Origin: Sinomonas sp. R1AF57
GTDB taxonomy: Bacteria; Actinomycetota; Actinomycetes; Actinomycetales; Micrococcaceae
DNA length: 64,000 nucleotides
Direction: 5' to 3'
Assembly: GCF_002224485.1 (NCBI RefSeq)
Contig: NZ_CP022463.1
Span: forward strand, 2,402,792 to 2,466,791
The notes beneath the pieces were generated by a model. It was not told the origin of the DNA. It did not search any database and saw only the letters and a list, made by a program, of their open reading frames with translations. The position numbers were made by a program, and so were the translations under genes. Below, in pieces: positions 41,236 through 49,546 of the stretch; positions within the stretch are counted from its first letter, which is position 1; every line of letters starts with the position of its first letter.

Positions 41236-42765
41236 TCAGAAGACCGCGGTCATCCCGCCCCAGCCCCAGCCGATCGTCGCCTGGCCTTTGAAACGGCCGG
41301 CCGCGTCGTAGCGCGCCATGTCGGTGCCGGCGCCCCAATACATGGTCAGCTGGCCGGCGGAATCGATGGCGAAGAGGTCCACGTCGCCGTCGCCGTTGAA
41401 GTCGCCTGGCGCACCGACGGCCTTCAGGTCCCACCATCCCCAGCCGACCGTGGCCGGAGCCGCGGTGCGGAAGCCGCCGTCGCCGGCCCCGAGGTAGAGC
41501 CGCAGGGGGCCCTGGCCGCTGAGGTAGTCGACGCCGAAGACGTCCGGGGCATGGTCGCCGCTGAAGTCGTCGGCGGAGGTGACGTGGTGCAGGGCCTGCC
41601 ATCCGAGGCCCACCACGGAGGGCTCGAGCCAGCCCCCGCGGCCGTTGCCGGGGTAGAGCCAGAGGGCGCCGTCGGGGTCGCGGGCGAGGAGGTCGTTGGT
41701 GCCGTCGCCGTTGAAGTCCCCGGGGGCGATGATGGCGGTGAAGCCCTGCCACCCCTGCCCGACCTGCACGGCGTTCTTCCATCCGCCGCTGCCGTTGCCC
41801 TGGTACAGGAACAGGCGGCCCTGGTCGTCGCGGCCCATTACGTCGGTGAACCCGTCGCCGTCGAAGTCCCCAGGCGCCAGGAGGAGGTTGAAGCCGCCCC
41901 AGCCCCAGCCGATGGTCTGCGGCGCGAGCCAGCCGCCGCGCCCGTTCCCGGGGTACAGGAGGAGGTCGCCGGCGGCGTTGCGGGCGAACACGTCCGCCGT
42001 GCCGTCGGCGTTGAACCCGGCGGCCCGGCGCGTGGCGGGGACGAGGACGTCCGCGGTCGCCGCGGCGGAGGAGCCGTAGGTGCTGACGGTGACGGTGACC
42101 TGGAGGCGGTGGCCCCGGTCCTCGGGCTTGACCGTGTAGACGGCCGCCGTCGCATCGGGGATCGCGGCGCCGTCGCGCGTCCACGCGTAGGCGTAGGTGA
42201 GCTGCAGCGGCGGGGTCGTCGCGGGCACTGCGGTGGGGGTCGGCTGCGGGTTCCCAGGGAACTCCGGCCAGAGCTTGGAGCCCGCGTCGGGCTGGCCGAT
42301 CACCGCCAGGCGCGGGACGGTGATCCTGGTGGCCAGCGGCCCTACCTGGGCGGACGCGCCGTGCTCGGTGCCGGTGTCGGTGGCCTCGTCGGCGGTGACG
42401 CTGAGGAGCTTGCCGGAGTCGTTCTTCGGGTCCCGCCAGTAGCAGCGGTTGTCGAGGTCCGCGATGGGCGCGCCGTCGAGCGACCACGTGTAGTGCGCGC
42501 GCCCGGCGGTGGCCCAGGGCACGACGGCGCAGAGGTACGGGTCCGCGGTCGTGTCGCCGGTGATGGTGATCACGGACGCGGGCGCCAAGGCGCTCGGCGT
42601 CGGTGTCGGTGTCGGTGTGGGAGTGGGCGTCGTCGTCGCCGCGGCCGGCCCGGCGGGGAGCATGAGGCTCGCGCCCACCACGGCGGCGAGGACGACGGCG
42701 GCCGCCCGCCTGAGCCTCGCAGCCGCGGCTGAGGCGGATGCAGCTGGGCGCGGTACAAGGTTCAT
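41236..42765 (-). CDS. Secreted FG-GAP repeat protein 1 (subfamily A)
   Basis: 509 residues. A signal peptide (RLRRAAAVVLAAVVGASLM, cut near PAAA) is followed by a (TP)n linker, two Ig-like domains (ITGDTTADPYLCAVVPWA; YAWTRDGAAIPDATAAVYTV) and five FG-GAP repeats with Ca-binding DxDGDGxxD loops (e.g. GDFDGDGFTDVMGRD), ending GWGWGGMTAVF. Probably a surface or matrix propeller. No LPXTG-type sorting signal. ATG 42765 with GGGGGG upstream. A hexamer-like repeat (42597-42642) encodes the TP linker. Confidence 0.88.
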   Translation of the reverse strand: MNLVPRPAASASAAAARLRRAAAVVLAAVVGASLMLPAGPAAATTTPTPTPTPTPTPSALAPASVITITGDTTADPYLCAVVPWATAGRAHYTWSLDGAPIADLDNRCYWRDPKNDSGKLLSVTADEATDTGTEHGASAQVGPLATRITVPRLAVIGQPDAGSKLWPEFPGNPQPTPTAVPATTPPLQLTYAYAWTRDGAAIPDATAAVYTVKPEDRGHRLQVTVTVSTYGSSAAATADVLVPATRRAAGFNADGTADVFARNAAGDLLLYPGNGRGGWLAPQTIGWGWGGFNLLLAPGDFDGDGFTDVMGRDDQGRLFLYQGNGSGGWKNAVQVGQGWQGFTAIIAPGDFNGDGTNDLLARDPDGALWLYPGNGRGGWLEPSVVGLGWQALHHVTSADDFSGDHAPDVFGVDYLSGQGPLRLYLGAGDGGFRTAAPATVGWGWWDLKAVGAPGDFNGDGDVDLFAIDSAGQLTMYWGAGTDMARYDAAGRFKGQATIGWGWGGMTAVF

Positions 42766-42912
42766 GCGAAGCCCCCCACTAGGCAGCCGGCCGAGACGGC
42801 TCTCGGACCGGGACGTCCCTGTCGCGCCGACCGTATCCCACCGGGGGCCTCGGAGGGATGGGACTTTGGGCCCTGACGTCCCCGCGGCTCCGGGGAACAT
42901 GTGTCCTCCTGC

Positions 42913-42949
42913 GGGGTGACGGGTCAAACCCCGGTTGACCCGTCACCCC
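42913..42949. terminator. Hairpin between FG-GAP genes 1 and 2
   Basis: Perfect 15-bp arms GGGGTGACGGGTCAA and its complement, spacer 7. Copy of the hairpin at 41112-41144. Confidence 0.8.
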
Positions 42950-42995
42950 ACAGGCGGGAACCCCTCCCGGCGGCCGCCGGTCAGAAGACGGCCGC

Positions 42996-44885
42996 TCAGA
43001 AGACGGCCGTGAACCCGCCCCAGCCCCACCCGATGGTTGCGGCGCCCTTCCAGCCGGAGGCGCCGTTGCCGTAGTACATGGTGAGCCGGCCCGCGTCGTC
43101 GATCCCGAAGACGTCCGGCTTGCCGTCCGCGTCGAAGTCGCCGGCGGTGCCAATGCGCTTCATGCCGCTCCAGCCCCAGCCGATGGCTGTCCCGGTGCCC
43201 GGGGCGAAACCGCCTTTGCCGTCGCCGGCGTACAGGCGCAGCGTGCCGGACGCGTCACGCGCGAGGACGTCATTGGCGCCGTCGCCGTTCACGTCACCGG
43301 GTGCGAGGATCTGGTCGAGGCCCCGCCATCCCCACCCCACGGTGCGCGGAGGCAGGAAGCCGACTCCGTCGTCGCCCGGGTACAGCACCAGGTCACCGGC
43401 ACGGGTGCGGGCCAGGAGGTCGTTGGTGCCGTCACCATTGAAGTCGCCAGCGGGCACGATTGTGTCGAAGATGTCCCAGCCCTGGCCGATCTGGGTGTTC
43501 ACGCGGCCGTCGCCGTTGAAGTAGGGCATCTCCCAGCCGCCCCGCCCGTTGCCGGCGTACAGGAGGAGCCGGCCCGCGGCGTCGCGCGCGATGACGTCCC
43601 CACTGCTGGAGTTGTCGAACGAGCCAGGGGCGAGCACGGCGTCGAAGGCGTTCCACCCCGTGCCGATCACGCGCGGGGCAAGCCACCCGCCCCGGCCATC
43701 GCCGGGGTAGAGCATGAGCTCGCCCGCGGCGGTGCGGGCGAACACGTCGGCGTTCCCGTCGAGGTCGAACCCCTGGGAGCGGTGGACGGCCGGGACCACC
43801 CGCTGCGCGGACCTGGTCGTCGAGGCGCTGGGGCCGAAGGAGATGGTGACCTCAACAGACAGCGTGTGCAGCCTGTCCTCGGGAGCCACGGTGTACCGGG
43901 CGGTGGCCGCTCCGGGCACAACCACGCCGTCCCGCTTCCAGATGTAGCTGTAGACGGCTTCCCCGCCGGCCGGTGTGACGGTGACGGGTTCCTGGCTGGC
44001 GAAATCGGGGTACAGGTCCTTACCCGCCGCAGGGGTCCCCGCGATGCGGATCTGCGGCGCCGAAACAGGCCGCGGCATGGGGCCGAAGCCTGCGGAGGTG
44101 ACCACGACTTCGCGGTAGCCCGGGGTCCGCGCGGTGACCTGCACGCTGATCATGGCCCCAGCATCCCGGGAGGGCTCGAACGCATACGTGTTCCCGCTGC
44201 GGCTCTCGATCGGCACGCCGTCCCGCAGCCACGTGTAGTTGAACAGCGTGTAGGGCGGCCAGGCGCCCATCTCGGCCTTGAGATAGGGGAAGTGCGGCTC
44301 GTACTGGTTGACCAGGGTCGGGGTGGGCGGGGACACGTGGTCGGCGAGGATCCTGTCTGGGTTGTCGACCGAGTAGTCGCCAGGCTCGAGCACGATCGGG
44401 GCCACCTCGGTCACGCCGGGGACGCCGAAGACGTCAGTCTCACCGTTGCGATAGATCCACACGGTGGCCTGCCCGTCACGGAATTCGATGATGACGCTGT
44501 GCAGCGTGTAGGCGCCGCTCCAGTGGTGGTCCTGGACGGTGCCGCTGGCCACGGCCTCCAATGCGCCGGAACCGGTTGGGGTTCCCGTCCATTCGAGCGA
44601 ATACCCGGCGTTGCCCTCCTCGTTGGCGTACACGAACCGCACCCTCTGGGCGGGCGCCGAGAGGGTGAAGCGTGTCTGCGCGATCTCGCCGGGCTTGAGG
44701 GTTGCTGCCGGGCCGACCACGGACGTGAGTGCCGGGACTGCCGTCCCGTCGGCGGCGGCTGGCCCAACGGGCAGCGCGACGAGGCTCGCCGCAAGCAGCA
44801 GTGCCGCGGTGAACGCTGAGCGCACGACGGCGCTGAGCCGCCTCGCGCGCGATGGCGCGCCGGAGCGCGGGTCGACAGTGACCAA
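42996..44885 (-). CDS. Secreted FG-GAP repeat protein 2 (subfamily B)
   Basis: 629 residues. Signal peptide (FTAALLLAASLVALPVGPAAA), a subfamily-B N-terminal domain (FVYANEEGNAGYSLEWTGTP; WIYRNGETDVFGVPG), two Ig-like domains (YTWLRDGVPIESRSGNTYAF; YIWKRDGVVVPGAATARYTV) and five FG-GAP repeats, the second degenerate (FDNSSSGDVIARD). Ends GWGWGGFTAVF. TTG 44885 chosen because GGGGGA precedes it and the same TTG is conserved in proteins 3 and 4; an upstream TTG (44897) is in frame. Confidence 0.87.
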   Translation of the reverse strand: MVTVDPRSGAPSRARRLSAVVRSAFTAALLLAASLVALPVGPAAADGTAVPALTSVVGPAATLKPGEIAQTRFTLSAPAQRVRFVYANEEGNAGYSLEWTGTPTGSGALEAVASGTVQDHHWSGAYTLHSVIIEFRDGQATVWIYRNGETDVFGVPGVTEVAPIVLEPGDYSVDNPDRILADHVSPPTPTLVNQYEPHFPYLKAEMGAWPPYTLFNYTWLRDGVPIESRSGNTYAFEPSRDAGAMISVQVTARTPGYREVVVTSAGFGPMPRPVSAPQIRIAGTPAAGKDLYPDFASQEPVTVTPAGGEAVYSYIWKRDGVVVPGAATARYTVAPEDRLHTLSVEVTISFGPSASTTRSAQRVVPAVHRSQGFDLDGNADVFARTAAGELMLYPGDGRGGWLAPRVIGTGWNAFDAVLAPGSFDNSSSGDVIARDAAGRLLLYAGNGRGGWEMPYFNGDGRVNTQIGQGWDIFDTIVPAGDFNGDGTNDLLARTRAGDLVLYPGDDGVGFLPPRTVGWGWRGLDQILAPGDVNGDGANDVLARDASGTLRLYAGDGKGGFAPGTGTAIGWGWSGMKRIGTAGDFDADGKPDVFGIDDAGRLTMYYGNGASGWKGAATIGWGWGGFTAVF

Positions 44886-44949
44886 GGAGTCCCCCAACAG
44901 GTGAGCGGCGGGGCGGTGCGGTGCCCGGCCGGAACGGTGCGATGAGGGC

Positions 44950-44955
44950 ACTCTA
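44950..44955 (-). promoter_or_regulatory. Conserved -10-like box of FG-GAP gene 2
   Basis: TAGAGT (reverse strand) within GATAGAGTGCCCT, shared with genes 3 and 4. Confidence 0.4.
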
Positions 44956-44998
44956 TCGCTTCGCCCGGACCGGGCCTGGCGGCCGCAGCGCCTCCAGC

Positions 44999-46813
44999 TC
45001 AGAAGACGGCCGTGAACCCGCCCCAGCCCCAGCCGACCTTCGAGGCGCCCTTCCAGTAGCCCTCCGCCAGGCTGCGGCCCTTGGCCGTCGCGTTGGTGAG
45101 GTACATCGAGAGGCTCCCGCCGCCGTCGACCGCGAACACGTCCGGGTCGCCGTCGCCGGTGAAGTCGCCCACGGTGCCGATGCGCGCGAAGGTCCAGCCC
45201 GTGCCGATCGTCTGCGCGCTGACGTTCATGAACCCGCCGGCGCCGTCGCCGCGGAAGAGCCGCAGGCTGCCCTGCTGGTCGCGGGCCACGAGGTCCGTCT
45301 TGAAGTCGCCGTCCATGTCCACGGCGGTGAGCTGGTCCAGGCCGTCCCAGCCCCAGCCGACGGTGGCCGGTGCGAGCCAGCTGCCGCGCCCGTCCCCCGG
45401 GTACACGACGATGGTGTTCTGCGCGGTGCGGGCGAGGACGTCGTTGAAGCCGTCGCCGGTGAAGTCCCCGGCGCCGACGATGTCCTTCATGCCCTGCCAG
45501 CCCGCGCCGACCTGGCGGCTGCCCTTCCAGCCGCCCGCGCCGTTGCCGGAGTAGAGGAAGAGCCGCCCGGCGGCGTCGCGCGCGAGGACGTCGGGGGCGC
45601 CGTCGCCGTCGAAGTCGCCGGGGGCGAGGAGCTTGTCGAAGCCGCCCCAGCCCCAGCCGACCGCGTGGGCGGGGAGCCAGCCGCCGGCGCCGTTGCCCGG
45701 GTAGAGCATGAGCGTGCCGTCGGCGGTGCGGGCGAAGACGTCGGCCCGCCCGTCGGCGTCGAAGCCGCTCGTCTGCGCCGCGGCCCTGGCCCGGACGGCG
45801 GGCGTCGTGACGGTCTTGCTGGAGAGGCCGCCGTCGTAGGAGAGGGTGAAGTCGACGCTGAGGAGGTGGGCCACGTCGTCGGCCGTCACCGTGTACTGGG
45901 GCTGGACCGCCCCCGGGATGGGCACGCCGTCGCGCTTCCAGAGGTAGGTGTAGGTGGGGGTGCCGCCGTCGGGGATGACGGACGGAGGAACCGGCGAGCC
46001 AAACTCGGGGCGGATGCTCCCGCCGACGGCGGCGTTGCCCGCCATGACGACCCGCGGGACCAGGACCGTGCGGGCAGCGGGGCCGTAGGGGGCGCTGGTG
46101 AACTGCGCCGGCCGGTAGCTGGGCGCTGTGGCTGAGATGGTGAGGGTGATCGTCGTGCCGGCCTCGGAGAGCCCGAGTCCGTAGTCCGGGTTGGTGGCGC
46201 CGGGGATCGGCTGGCCGTCGCTGAACCACTGGTAGGAGATCTCCGCGCCGGCAGGCCACACGGTGACGGGATTCGCGATCGAGAGCCGCAGCCCGGGGAC
46301 GCGCTCCTCCTTGATCACCGGCGTGTACGCGGGGAAGTCGGCCAGGGTCGGATTCGGGTTGTCGATTTGGAGGTCACCGGAGCTCAGGGGCGCGCTGCCC
46401 GCGGGCTCTTCGCCGCGGTGGACGAACCGGGCCAGGCCGCCGCCGGCCACGTAGACGTCGGTCAGCTGGTGCGTGCCGCTGAGGGAGATCGTCTTGGCGG
46501 TGATCGGGGCGACCGAGGCCGTCGTGGTGCCGGGCCCCGTCCATTCGGCGCGGACCGTTTCCCGGGTGTAGGCATCCCTGAAGTGGAAGACCACGAAGGT
46601 GACCGGCGCGGACGCCGTGAACGTCACAGCTGCCGGCTGTCCCGGGACAACGGCCTCCGCGGGCGGCTGGATGAGCGTCAGGACGGGCGCCTCGGGATCC
46701 GCGGCGTGGGCGGCGGGTGCCAGGAGCACCGCGGCGAGGATGGCAGAGAGCACGACGGCGGCGAGTCGCCGCAGGCGTGCGGGCGCGCAGGAGCGCGGGT
46801 CGGCAGTGACCAA
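44999..46813 (-). CDS. Secreted FG-GAP repeat protein 3 (subfamily B)
   Basis: 604 residues. Signal peptide (LAAVVLSAILAAVLLAPAAHA), N-terminal domain like protein 2 (VVFHFRDAYTRETVRAEWTG), Ig-like domains (ISYQWFSDGQPIPGATNPDY; YLWKRDGVPIPGAVQPQYTV), five FG-GAP repeats (one degenerate, DMDGDFKTDLVARD) and the ending GWGWGGFTAVF. TTG 46813 conserved with its neighbours. The leader is a near copy of the one before gene 2. Confidence 0.87.
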   Translation of the reverse strand: MVTADPRSCAPARLRRLAAVVLSAILAAVLLAPAAHAADPEAPVLTLIQPPAEAVVPGQPAAVTFTASAPVTFVVFHFRDAYTRETVRAEWTGPGTTTASVAPITAKTISLSGTHQLTDVYVAGGGLARFVHRGEEPAGSAPLSSGDLQIDNPNPTLADFPAYTPVIKEERVPGLRLSIANPVTVWPAGAEISYQWFSDGQPIPGATNPDYGLGLSEAGTTITLTISATAPSYRPAQFTSAPYGPAARTVLVPRVVMAGNAAVGGSIRPEFGSPVPPSVIPDGGTPTYTYLWKRDGVPIPGAVQPQYTVTADDVAHLLSVDFTLSYDGGLSSKTVTTPAVRARAAAQTSGFDADGRADVFARTADGTLMLYPGNGAGGWLPAHAVGWGWGGFDKLLAPGDFDGDGAPDVLARDAAGRLFLYSGNGAGGWKGSRQVGAGWQGMKDIVGAGDFTGDGFNDVLARTAQNTIVVYPGDGRGSWLAPATVGWGWDGLDQLTAVDMDGDFKTDLVARDQQGSLRLFRGDGAGGFMNVSAQTIGTGWTFARIGTVGDFTGDGDPDVFAVDGGGSLSMYLTNATAKGRSLAEGYWKGASKVGWGWGGFTAVF

Positions 46814-46879
46814 GGAGTCCCCCAAGGACGTGAGCGGCGGGGCGGTGCGGTGCCCGGCCGGATCGGATGCGATGAAGGA

Positions 46880-46885
46880 ACTCTA
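46880..46885 (-). promoter_or_regulatory. Conserved -10-like box of FG-GAP gene 3
   Basis: TAGAGT (reverse strand) within GATAGAGTTCCTT. Confidence 0.4.
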
Positions 46886-46937
46886 TCGCCTCGCCCGGGC
46901 CGGGCCCGCCGCACGGGCCGCCACCCGCCGTCGGCCC

Positions 46938-48398
46938 CTAGAAGACGGCGGTGAAGCCGCCCCAGCCCCAGCCGGCCACGCTCGAGGAGGGGTTCCGCCA
47001 GTCGCCGCCGGCGTCGCCGTACCGGGCGTGCATGCTGCCGATCCCCCAGTACATGGTGAGGTCGCCGGCGGCGTTGACGGAGAAGACGTCGGCGTCGCCG
47101 TCGCCGTTGAAGTCGCCGGGGCCGCCGACGAACCGCAGGCCCCACCAGCCGTCGCCGATGTAGCTGCCCTGGCGGGCGCCGAAGCCGCCGGCGCCGCTGC
47201 CGCCGTACAGCTTCAGGTGGCCGAACCCGTAGTCGTAGGCGATGCCGAGGACGTCGGGGGCGAAGTCGCCGTCGAAGTCGCCGGGCGAGGTGAGGCCCGA
47301 GAGGCTCCCCCAGCCCGTGCCGATCACGCGGGCCCCGAGCCAGCCGCCGCGGCCGTTGCCGGGGTAGAGCCAGAGCTGGCCGGCGGTGTCGCGGGCGATG
47401 AGGTCGTTGGTGCCGTCCCCGTTGAAGTCGCCGGGCGCGACGAGGGCGTTGAAGCCGCCCCAGCCCTGGCCGATCTGCCAGGCGCCCTTCCAGCCGCCCT
47501 GGCCGTTGCCCTGGTAGAGGAAGAGGCGGCCGGCGGCGTCCCGGGCGATCACGTCGGCGGCGCCGTCGCCGTCGAAGTCGCCGGGGGCGAGGAGCGTGTC
47601 GAAGCCGCCCCAGCCGCGGCCGATGGTCTGCGGCGCGAGCCAGCCGCCGCGGCCGTCGCCCGGGTAGAGGACGAGGTCCCCGGCGGCAGTACGGGCGAAC
47701 AGGTCCGCGGTGCCGTCGCCGTTGAACCCGGCGGCGCGGCGCGTCGCGGGGACGAGGATGGAGGCGGTCACGGGCGCGGAGGAGCCCACCGTGCCCATCG
47801 TGACGATGACGCCGAGCCGGCGCCCGCGGTCCGCGGCCTGCACGGTGTACCTGGCCTCGGTCGCGCCCGGGATGGGCGCGCCGTCGCGGGTCCAGGCGTA
47901 CGTGTACGAGATGGGCAGTGCGGTGGGCTTCGTGGTGGGCCGGTTGTAGCCGAGGAACTCGGGCCAGAGCTCGTGGCCGGCGTCGGGCTGGCCGACCAGC
48001 ACCACCGGCACCGTTTCGACGCGGGTCCCGAGCGGGCCGAACGCGGCCGAGCTGCCGGCGTGGTACCCGAAGTTCCGGCTCGTCTCCTCCGCCTGGACGC
48101 TGAGGGCCTTGCCGGTGTCGTTGAGCGGGTCGCGGGTGTAGCACCGGCCGGTGGCTGCCGTGGGCTGGCCGTCGAGGAGCCAGCGGTACTGGGACAGGCC
48201 GTCGGTGGGCCAGGAGACGGTGGCGCAGAGCTGGACCGAGGTGACGGGGTCGCCGCTGATGGTGACGATCTCGGTGCCGAATGCGGCCGCCGGCCGCGCG
48301 GGCAGGGCCACGAGCGCCGTGATGAAGGTGAGAAGCACGACGGCGGTGGCGAACCACCTGCGTGCGGGCGCGCCGAAGCGCGGAGACAGGACGTCCAA
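46938..48398 (-). CDS. Secreted FG-GAP repeat protein 4 (subfamily A)
   Basis: 486 residues. Signal peptide (RWFATAVVLLTFITALVALP), two Ig-like domains matching protein 1 (VTISGDPVTSVQLCATVSWP; YAWTRDGAPIPGATEARYTV) and five FG-GAP repeats, with the ending GWGWGGFTAVF. TTG 48398 chosen: it matches the start of genes 2 and 3 and follows GGGGGCCCC. 114 bp from the divergent sortase gene. Confidence 0.87.
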   Translation of the reverse strand: MDVLSPRFGAPARRWFATAVVLLTFITALVALPARPAAAFGTEIVTISGDPVTSVQLCATVSWPTDGLSQYRWLLDGQPTAATGRCYTRDPLNDTGKALSVQAEETSRNFGYHAGSSAAFGPLGTRVETVPVVLVGQPDAGHELWPEFLGYNRPTTKPTALPISYTYAWTRDGAPIPGATEARYTVQAADRGRRLGVIVTMGTVGSSAPVTASILVPATRRAAGFNGDGTADLFARTAAGDLVLYPGDGRGGWLAPQTIGRGWGGFDTLLAPGDFDGDGAADVIARDAAGRLFLYQGNGQGGWKGAWQIGQGWGGFNALVAPGDFNGDGTNDLIARDTAGQLWLYPGNGRGGWLGARVIGTGWGSLSGLTSPGDFDGDFAPDVLGIAYDYGFGHLKLYGGSGAGGFGARQGSYIGDGWWGLRFVGGPGDFNGDGDADVFSVNAAGDLTMYWGIGSMHARYGDAGGDWRNPSSSVAGWGWGGFTAVF

Positions 48399-48459
48399 GG
48401 GGCCCCCAAGGGTGAGCAGCCGGGGATGCGAGGCCCGGCGCGGATGATGTGACCAGGGC

Positions 48460-48465
48460 ACTCTA
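48460..48465 (-). promoter_or_regulatory. Conserved -10-like box of FG-GAP gene 4
   Basis: TAGAGT (reverse strand) within GATAGAGTGCCCT. Lies in the gap shared with the sortase gene. Confidence 0.4.
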
Positions 48466-48512
48466 TCCCGGGTTGGTATTCTGCTTCAGACCGGCGAACG
48501 AAGGGGGATCCG

Positions 48513-49340
48513 TTGCCAGCCGCGCGCACGGAGACAGACGCGAGTACTGACTCCGAGTCATCTGGAACTGCGCTCCGACGGCGCCGCCGTGCCCCGCGCC
48601 CTCGCGCCCGCGGGGGGCTCTTCGCCCTGCAGGTGGTCGGGGAGCTGGTCTGCACGGTCGGGGCGATCATCGTGCTCTTCGTGGTGTGGCAGCTGTGGTG
48701 GACGAACGTCGAGGCCGACGCCCGCCAGGGCGCCGTGGTCCGCGAGTTCGTCCAGGACGCGGCCACGCCGGACCCCGCCCCCTCCCCCACCGCCACCGCC
48801 GCGCCGAAGCCCGGCGACGGACCGGCGCCCGTGCCCCCGCAGCCGGGCAACCTGAGCGTCATCGGCGTCATGTACATCCCGCGATTCGGGGAGGCGTACG
48901 CGCGGCCGGTGCTCGAGGGCACGGGCCGGGACGTCCTGGACACGCTGGGGCTGGGCCACTACGGGTCCACGTCGATGCCGGGTGCGCCGGGGAACTTCGC
49001 CCTCGCCGGCCACCGCCAGACGCACGGCGCGGTGCTGGACAACATCGACCTGCTCGAGCCCGGCGACAAGATCTACCTGCAGACCAAGGACGCGTACTAC
49101 ACGTACGTGTTCCGCAGCAGCGAGATCGTGCTCCCGGACGCCCTCGACGTCCTGCTGCCCGTGCCGCACAAGCCGGGAGCGAAGCCGACGGAGAGCCTCC
49201 TGACCCTGACCACCTGCCACCCGCGCTACGGCTCCACGGAGCGGTTCATCGCCTACTCGACGCTCGACTCCTGGCGCCCGACGTCGGCAGGCCCTCCGCC
49301 CGAGATCGCCGCCACCGTGGCCGCCGCCCAGAAAGGCTGA
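48513..49340 (+). CDS. Class E sortase
   Basis: 275 residues, membrane-anchored transpeptidase. Basic cytosolic N-terminus, one helix (ELVCTVGAIIVLFVVWQLWW, about residues 48-68), a Pro-rich linker, then the sortase barrel with His in NFALAGHRQTHG, catalytic Cys in LLTLTTCHPRYGSTERFIAY and Arg three residues later in ERF. Class E enzymes recognise LAXTG-type signals. TTG 48513 with AAGGGGGA upstream. Divergent from the FG-GAP array; none of those proteins carries a visible sorting signal. Confidence 0.92.
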   Translation: MPAARTETDASTDSESSGTALRRRRRAPRPRARGGLFALQVVGELVCTVGAIIVLFVVWQLWWTNVEADARQGAVVREFVQDAATPDPAPSPTATAAPKPGDGPAPVPPQPGNLSVIGVMYIPRFGEAYARPVLEGTGRDVLDTLGLGHYGSTSMPGAPGNFALAGHRQTHGAVLDNIDLLEPGDKIYLQTKDAYYTYVFRSSEIVLPDALDVLLPVPHKPGAKPTESLLTLTTCHPRYGSTERFIAYSTLDSWRPTSAGPPPEIAATVAAAQKG

Positions 49341-49342
49341 CG

Positions 49343-49510
49343 ATGTACGCCTGGATCTTCCGGAACCTCCCCGGCCCGCTGTGGCTGCGCATCCTGACCA
49401 GCCTGCTCCTCGTGGCAGCGGCGCTGTCCCTCATGGTGCGGTTCCTGTTCCCCTGGCTCGCTGAGGTGACGCATGCGAGCGACAATACTGTGGGGATGCT
49501 GCTGTTCTGA
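49343..49510 (+). CDS. Small membrane protein downstream of sortase
   Basis: 55 residues, MYAWIFRNLPGPLWLRILTS then one hydrophobic helix, ending HASDNTVGMLLF. ATG is 2 nt after the sortase stop, so the two are co-translated. A short hydrophobic partner of this type commonly follows class E sortases. Ends at a hairpin. Confidence 0.78.
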   Translation: MYAWIFRNLPGPLWLRILTSLLLVAAALSLMVRFLFPWLAEVTHASDNTVGMLLF

Positions 49511-49513
49511 ACA

Positions 49514-49541
49514 CGTGGGGCCAGCGCATGCTGGCCCCACG
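49514..49541. terminator. Rho-independent terminator after sortase operon
   Basis: CGTGGGGCCAGC (49514-49525), loop GCAT, perfect complement 49530-49541, followed by AGTTTT. Also serves the convergent rmlCD gene. Confidence 0.88.
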
Positions 49542-49546
49542 AGTTT

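Noticed and set aside
41236-48398. Sortase-anchored surface proteins with LPXTG/LAXTG tails
   Set aside because: All four proteins end in GWGWGG(F/M)TAVF directly before the stop; no sorting motif, helix or basic tail.
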